Of a stretch of DNA of 8,557 bases, positions 7,103-8,557 are shown piece by piece. Source of the stretch: Prevotellaceae bacterium UBA1746 (GTDB taxonomy: Bacteria; Bacteroidota; Bacteroidia; Bacteroidales; Bacteroidaceae). The notes beneath the pieces were generated by a model, which did not search any database, was not told the origin of the DNA, and saw nothing but the letters and a program-made list of their open reading frames with translations. Numbering within the stretch: position 1 is the first letter of the stretch; each line of letters opens with the position of its first letter. The position numbers and the translations under genes were made by a program. The stretch is taken from positions 1-8,557 of the forward strand of contig CAJPJR010000078.1 of the NCBI GenBank assembly GCA_905369775.1, written 5' to 3'.

Positions 7103-7131
7103 GGCCGAAGCACGCGTTGCTTCGGCCTTTT
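7103..7131 (+). terminator. Intrinsic terminator after fabG
   Basis: GGCCGAAGC (7103-7111) and GCTTCGGCC (7119-7127) form a perfect 9-bp GC-rich stem with a 7-nt loop, followed directly by TTTT (7128-7131). It lies 28 nt after the fabG stop codon and ends the TetR-fabG operon. Confidence 0.9.
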
Positions 7132-7283
7132 CGTGCACGATAGGTCCACCTCCCTTGCAGTGACCACGTGGAGGTATGCTTCTTCTTTCTCCGCTCCCTC
7201 GCTACGGCGGCATTCTCAGCGGATTTCCGACAATACAATCTCAAAAAAATACGACATCTTTCCAGATTTGACAAGGCACAAAC
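7132..7283. other. Non-coding stretch before the rluA-side promoter
   Basis: No convincing gene is seen here. ACCTCC (7148-7153) and GGAGGT (7170-7175) form a small inverted repeat around a 16-nt loop. The region becomes A-rich towards the promoter (CAAAAAAAT-like run near 7243-7250), as is common upstream of bacterial promoters. Confidence 0.4.
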
Positions 7284-7313
7284 TTGCCCGAATCGAAAAA
7301 TGACGTATATTTG
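7284..7313 (+). promoter_or_regulatory. Bacteroidetes promoter upstream of the structured leader/ncRNA
   Basis: TATATTTG (7306-7313) is a full match to TAnnTTTG, and TTG (7284-7286) lies 19 nt upstream as the -33 element, the preferred spacing. The expected start at about 7318-7321 is right at the base of a perfect hairpin and about 260 nt before rluA. Confidence 0.75.
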
Positions 7314-7319
7314 TACTGC

Positions 7320-7480
7320 AAATGAGGGGGATAGCCCCCTCATTCAGCGAAAATAAAAAAACATCATTCCGCATCTATTTCTCGCAATTCCACTTGGCAA
7401 AAAGCGCAGAAATACAGACCTTAGTATGGCTGGAACGTGAGCGCCGCGGAGACCTGCGCCACCTTCCCTCTTTCATTTTG
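7320..7480 (+). ncRNA. Candidate small RNA or structured leader before rluA
   Basis: The region just below the promoter folds into successive hairpins and has no convincing protein frame. Hairpin 1 is AATGAGGGGG (7321-7330) with CCCCCTCATT (7335-7344), a perfect 10-bp stem with an ATAG loop. Hairpin 2 is TATTTCTCGC (7376-7385) with GCG (7404-7406) and AGAAATA (7408-7414), 10 pairs with one bulged C. Hairpin 3 is GGAA/TTCC (7432-7435, 7464-7467), GTG/CAC (7437-7439, 7460-7462) and GCGC/GCGC (7441-7444, 7456-7459), followed by the U-rich CTCTTTCATTTT (7468-7479). Hairpin 3 could be an intrinsic terminator, making an RNA of about 160 nt, or an attenuator inside the rluA leader. I do not recognise it as 6S RNA, SRP RNA, RNase P RNA or tmRNA. 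Confidence 0.4.
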
Positions 7481-7581
7481 CCCTTCTGCACGCAACAACT
7501 CACACAGTTGTCGGGAAGCGGTCCGCACGATCTGCTTTTCCGTTCCCTCACTCCATACATTTTCATCCTGATCTCACCTCT
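7481..7581 (+). other. Region just upstream of rluA with a small hairpin
   Basis: ACAACT (7495-7500) and AGTTGT (7506-7511) form a perfect 6-bp hairpin with a CACAC loop. TACATTTT (7556-7563) is one base off the -7 consensus, and a weak CTG lies 21 nt upstream (7532-7534). It could be a minor promoter starting about 12 nt before the rluA ATG. No Shine-Dalgarno site is present. Confidence 0.3.
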
Positions 7582-8277
7582 ATGGAAGTCCTCTACGAAG
7601 ACAATCACGTGATCATTGTCAACAAGGCCGCCGGCGAAATCGTTCAAGGCGACAAAACCGGCGATCGAACGTTGGCCGACGAGGTCAAAGCCTATATCAA
7701 ACAAAAGTACAACAAGCCCGGCGAAGTCTTTCTCGGCACCGTGCACAGACTCGATCGTCCTGTGAGTGGTCTCGTGGTTTTCGCACGCACTTCCAAAGCA
7801 CTCACACGGCTCAACGAAATGTTTCGGCGGGGCGACGTGCACAAGACTTACCATGCCATCGTCCCTCTCATTTCCGAGCGTCCCAACTGCACTTGGCCCA
7901 CACAAGTGGGAGAATTTGTCACCCTCACCCACTTTCTCACCCGCGATGAAAAGCGCAACAAAGCCTTTGCGCACCATCACGAAGTCTCCGGTGCCAAACG
8001 CGCGGTGCTGGATCTCGGACTACTGAAAAACGGCGAACGCACGCGCCTCGTCGAAATCCACCTTCACACCGGTCGCCACCACCAAATCCGCTGTCAACTT
8101 GCCACGATCGGCTTCCCCATTCGCGGCGACTTGAAATATGGCGCTCCGCGATCCAATCCCGACGGAAGCATCTGCTTGCACGCCCGTCACATTTCATTCA
8201 TTCATCCCGTCTCACAACAAGAAATTTCGGTCACCGCACCCTACCCCGCACTTTCGGTTTGGAAAAACTTCGCGTGA
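7582..8277 (+). CDS. RluA-family RNA pseudouridine synthase (catalytic domain only)
   Basis: A 231-residue enzyme that converts uridine to pseudouridine in rRNA or tRNA. It begins with the family strand VLYEDNHVIIVNKAAG (3-18). It then has GTVHRLDRPVSGLVVFART (52-70), where D58 is the catalytic aspartate; the usual form is HRLDRxTSG, so Pro-Val here is a mild variant. KTYHAIV (88-94) and HLHTGRHHQIRCQLA (160-174) complete the core. There is no N-terminal S4 RNA-binding domain, so it resembles compact RluA more than RluC/RluD. The target uridine cannot be inferred. The ATG at 7582 gives the standard short N-terminus. Upstream is either a long structured leader or a separate small RNA; downstream lies an intrinsic terminator, so it is probably transcribed alone. 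Confidence 0.93.
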   Translation: MEVLYEDNHVIIVNKAAGEIVQGDKTGDRTLADEVKAYIKQKYNKPGEVFLGTVHRLDRPVSGLVVFARTSKALTRLNEMFRRGDVHKTYHAIVPLISERPNCTWPTQVGEFVTLTHFLTRDEKRNKAFAHHHEVSGAKRAVLDLGLLKNGERTRLVEIHLHTGRHHQIRCQLATIGFPIRGDLKYGAPRSNPDGSICLHARHISFIHPVSQQEISVTAPYPALSVWKNFA

Positions 8278-8291
8278 GACTCTCCGCTCTC

Positions 8292-8320
8292 GGCACGCAA
8301 CACGGTTGCGTGCCTTTTTT
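8292..8320 (+). terminator. Intrinsic terminator after rluA-type gene
   Basis: GGCACGCAAC (8292-8301) and GTTGCGTGCC (8305-8314) form a perfect 10-bp stem with an ACG loop, followed by six T residues (8315-8320). It starts 15 nt after the stop codon. On the minus strand the hairpin has no T tract, so it would not be a strong intrinsic terminator for the convergent gene. Confidence 0.95.
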
Positions 8321-8380
8321 GTCTTCGTTCCGACGTTTCCACTTCTGCCACTTCGACGGCTGCCCAATCCACCCCACTTC

Positions 8381-8557
8381 TCATCCTCGCGCAATCGTCA
8401 GCGGAATCCCGCCCAACTCCGCCGCTGTGTCCGTGAATGAACTCCAATACGAACCGATGAGCCGTTGCGTTCGCGACAAGACGAAGAGATCCACCACGGC
8501 GGCCTCCATACCTTCTCGCGTTGCACGCGTGGGGTCACCCGCCTGATACACTACGCG
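8381..8557 (-). CDS. 3' end of a convergent gene, fucosyltransferase-like C-terminus (partial)
   Basis: Reading the minus strand from base 8557, a frame stays open for 58 codons and ends at a TGA (plus-strand TCA at 8381-8383). The peptide ends in DLFVLSRTQRLIGSYWSSF then TDTAAELGGIPLTIARG. The pattern of a D-L-x-x-L-S-[RK] helix, an IGSxxSSF turn, and AAELGGIPL resembles the end of fucosyltransferase-like glycan enzymes of the NodZ/FUT8 type, where this segment helps form the nucleotide-sugar site. That assignment is by pattern memory, not alignment. The gene's start and most of its length lie beyond the window. It converges on the rluA-type gene with about 100 nt between stop codons. It is easily missed because the only ATG in the visible part gives just 42 residues. 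Confidence 0.6.
   Translation of the reverse strand, partial: RVVYQAGDPTRATREGMEAAVVDLFVLSRTQRLIGSYWSSFTDTAAELGGIPLTIARG

Noticed and set aside
7320..7581. 6S RNA, RNase P RNA, SRP RNA or tmRNA gene
   Set aside because: The characteristic conserved cores of those RNAs were not recognised, and the hairpin order does not fit their known shapes.
7322..7612. 96-codon plus-strand frame overlapping the start of the rluA-type gene
   Set aside because: Its start lies inside the perfect hairpin, it overlaps the real gene out of frame, and its composition is not protein-like in its second half.
1..8557. CRISPR array, insertion sequence, prophage or defence system
   Set aside because: No spaced direct repeats, transposase, integrase or known defence motifs are present on either strand.

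Overview
The window looks like a chromosomal housekeeping stretch from a Bacteroidales bacterium with fairly high GC for that order. Three signs support this. Several genes are preceded by the Bacteroidetes-type -7 promoter box TAnnTTTG. Shine-Dalgarno sites before starts are nearly absent. The block sppA-lpxK-punA and the tail of a prephenate dehydrogenase match Bacteroides/Prevotella relatives as I recall them. The genus cannot be fixed from this sequence alone. No mobile element, CRISPR array, rRNA or tRNA was seen.

Layout, left to right: the 3' end of tyrA (1-213); a DUF1810 gene of unknown function (329-802); a non-coding stretch rich in inverted repeats (803-1090); an exodeoxyribonuclease III/AP endonuclease gene (1091-1843); an intergenic region with two hairpins; the tightly packed block sppA (2034-3821), lpxK (3818-4840, 4-nt overlap) and punA (4803-5615, 38-nt overlap); a promoter; a TetR-family regulator and fabG (5712-7075), 14 nt apart and probably one operon, closed by a clear intrinsic terminator; a 500-nt gap; an rluA-type pseudouridine synthase (7582-8277) closed by a second intrinsic terminator; and on the minus strand the 3' end of a convergent gene running off the window (8381-8557), resembling the tail of a fucosyltransferase-like glycan enzyme.

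Functionally, sppA and lpxK both serve the cell envelope (cleared signal peptides and membrane proteins; lipid A phosphorylation). punA recycles purines, and its base-recognition position carries Asp instead of Asn. The TetR-fabG pair suggests local control of a fatty acid synthesis reductase.

The least ordinary piece is the gap before rluA. A well-formed Bacteroidetes promoter (7284-7313) is followed, at the expected transcription start, by a perfect 10-bp hairpin and then three further hairpins, one backed by a U-rich tract. This could be a small RNA of about 160 nt or a structured leader of rluA. No clear previously undescribed multi-gene system is visible.
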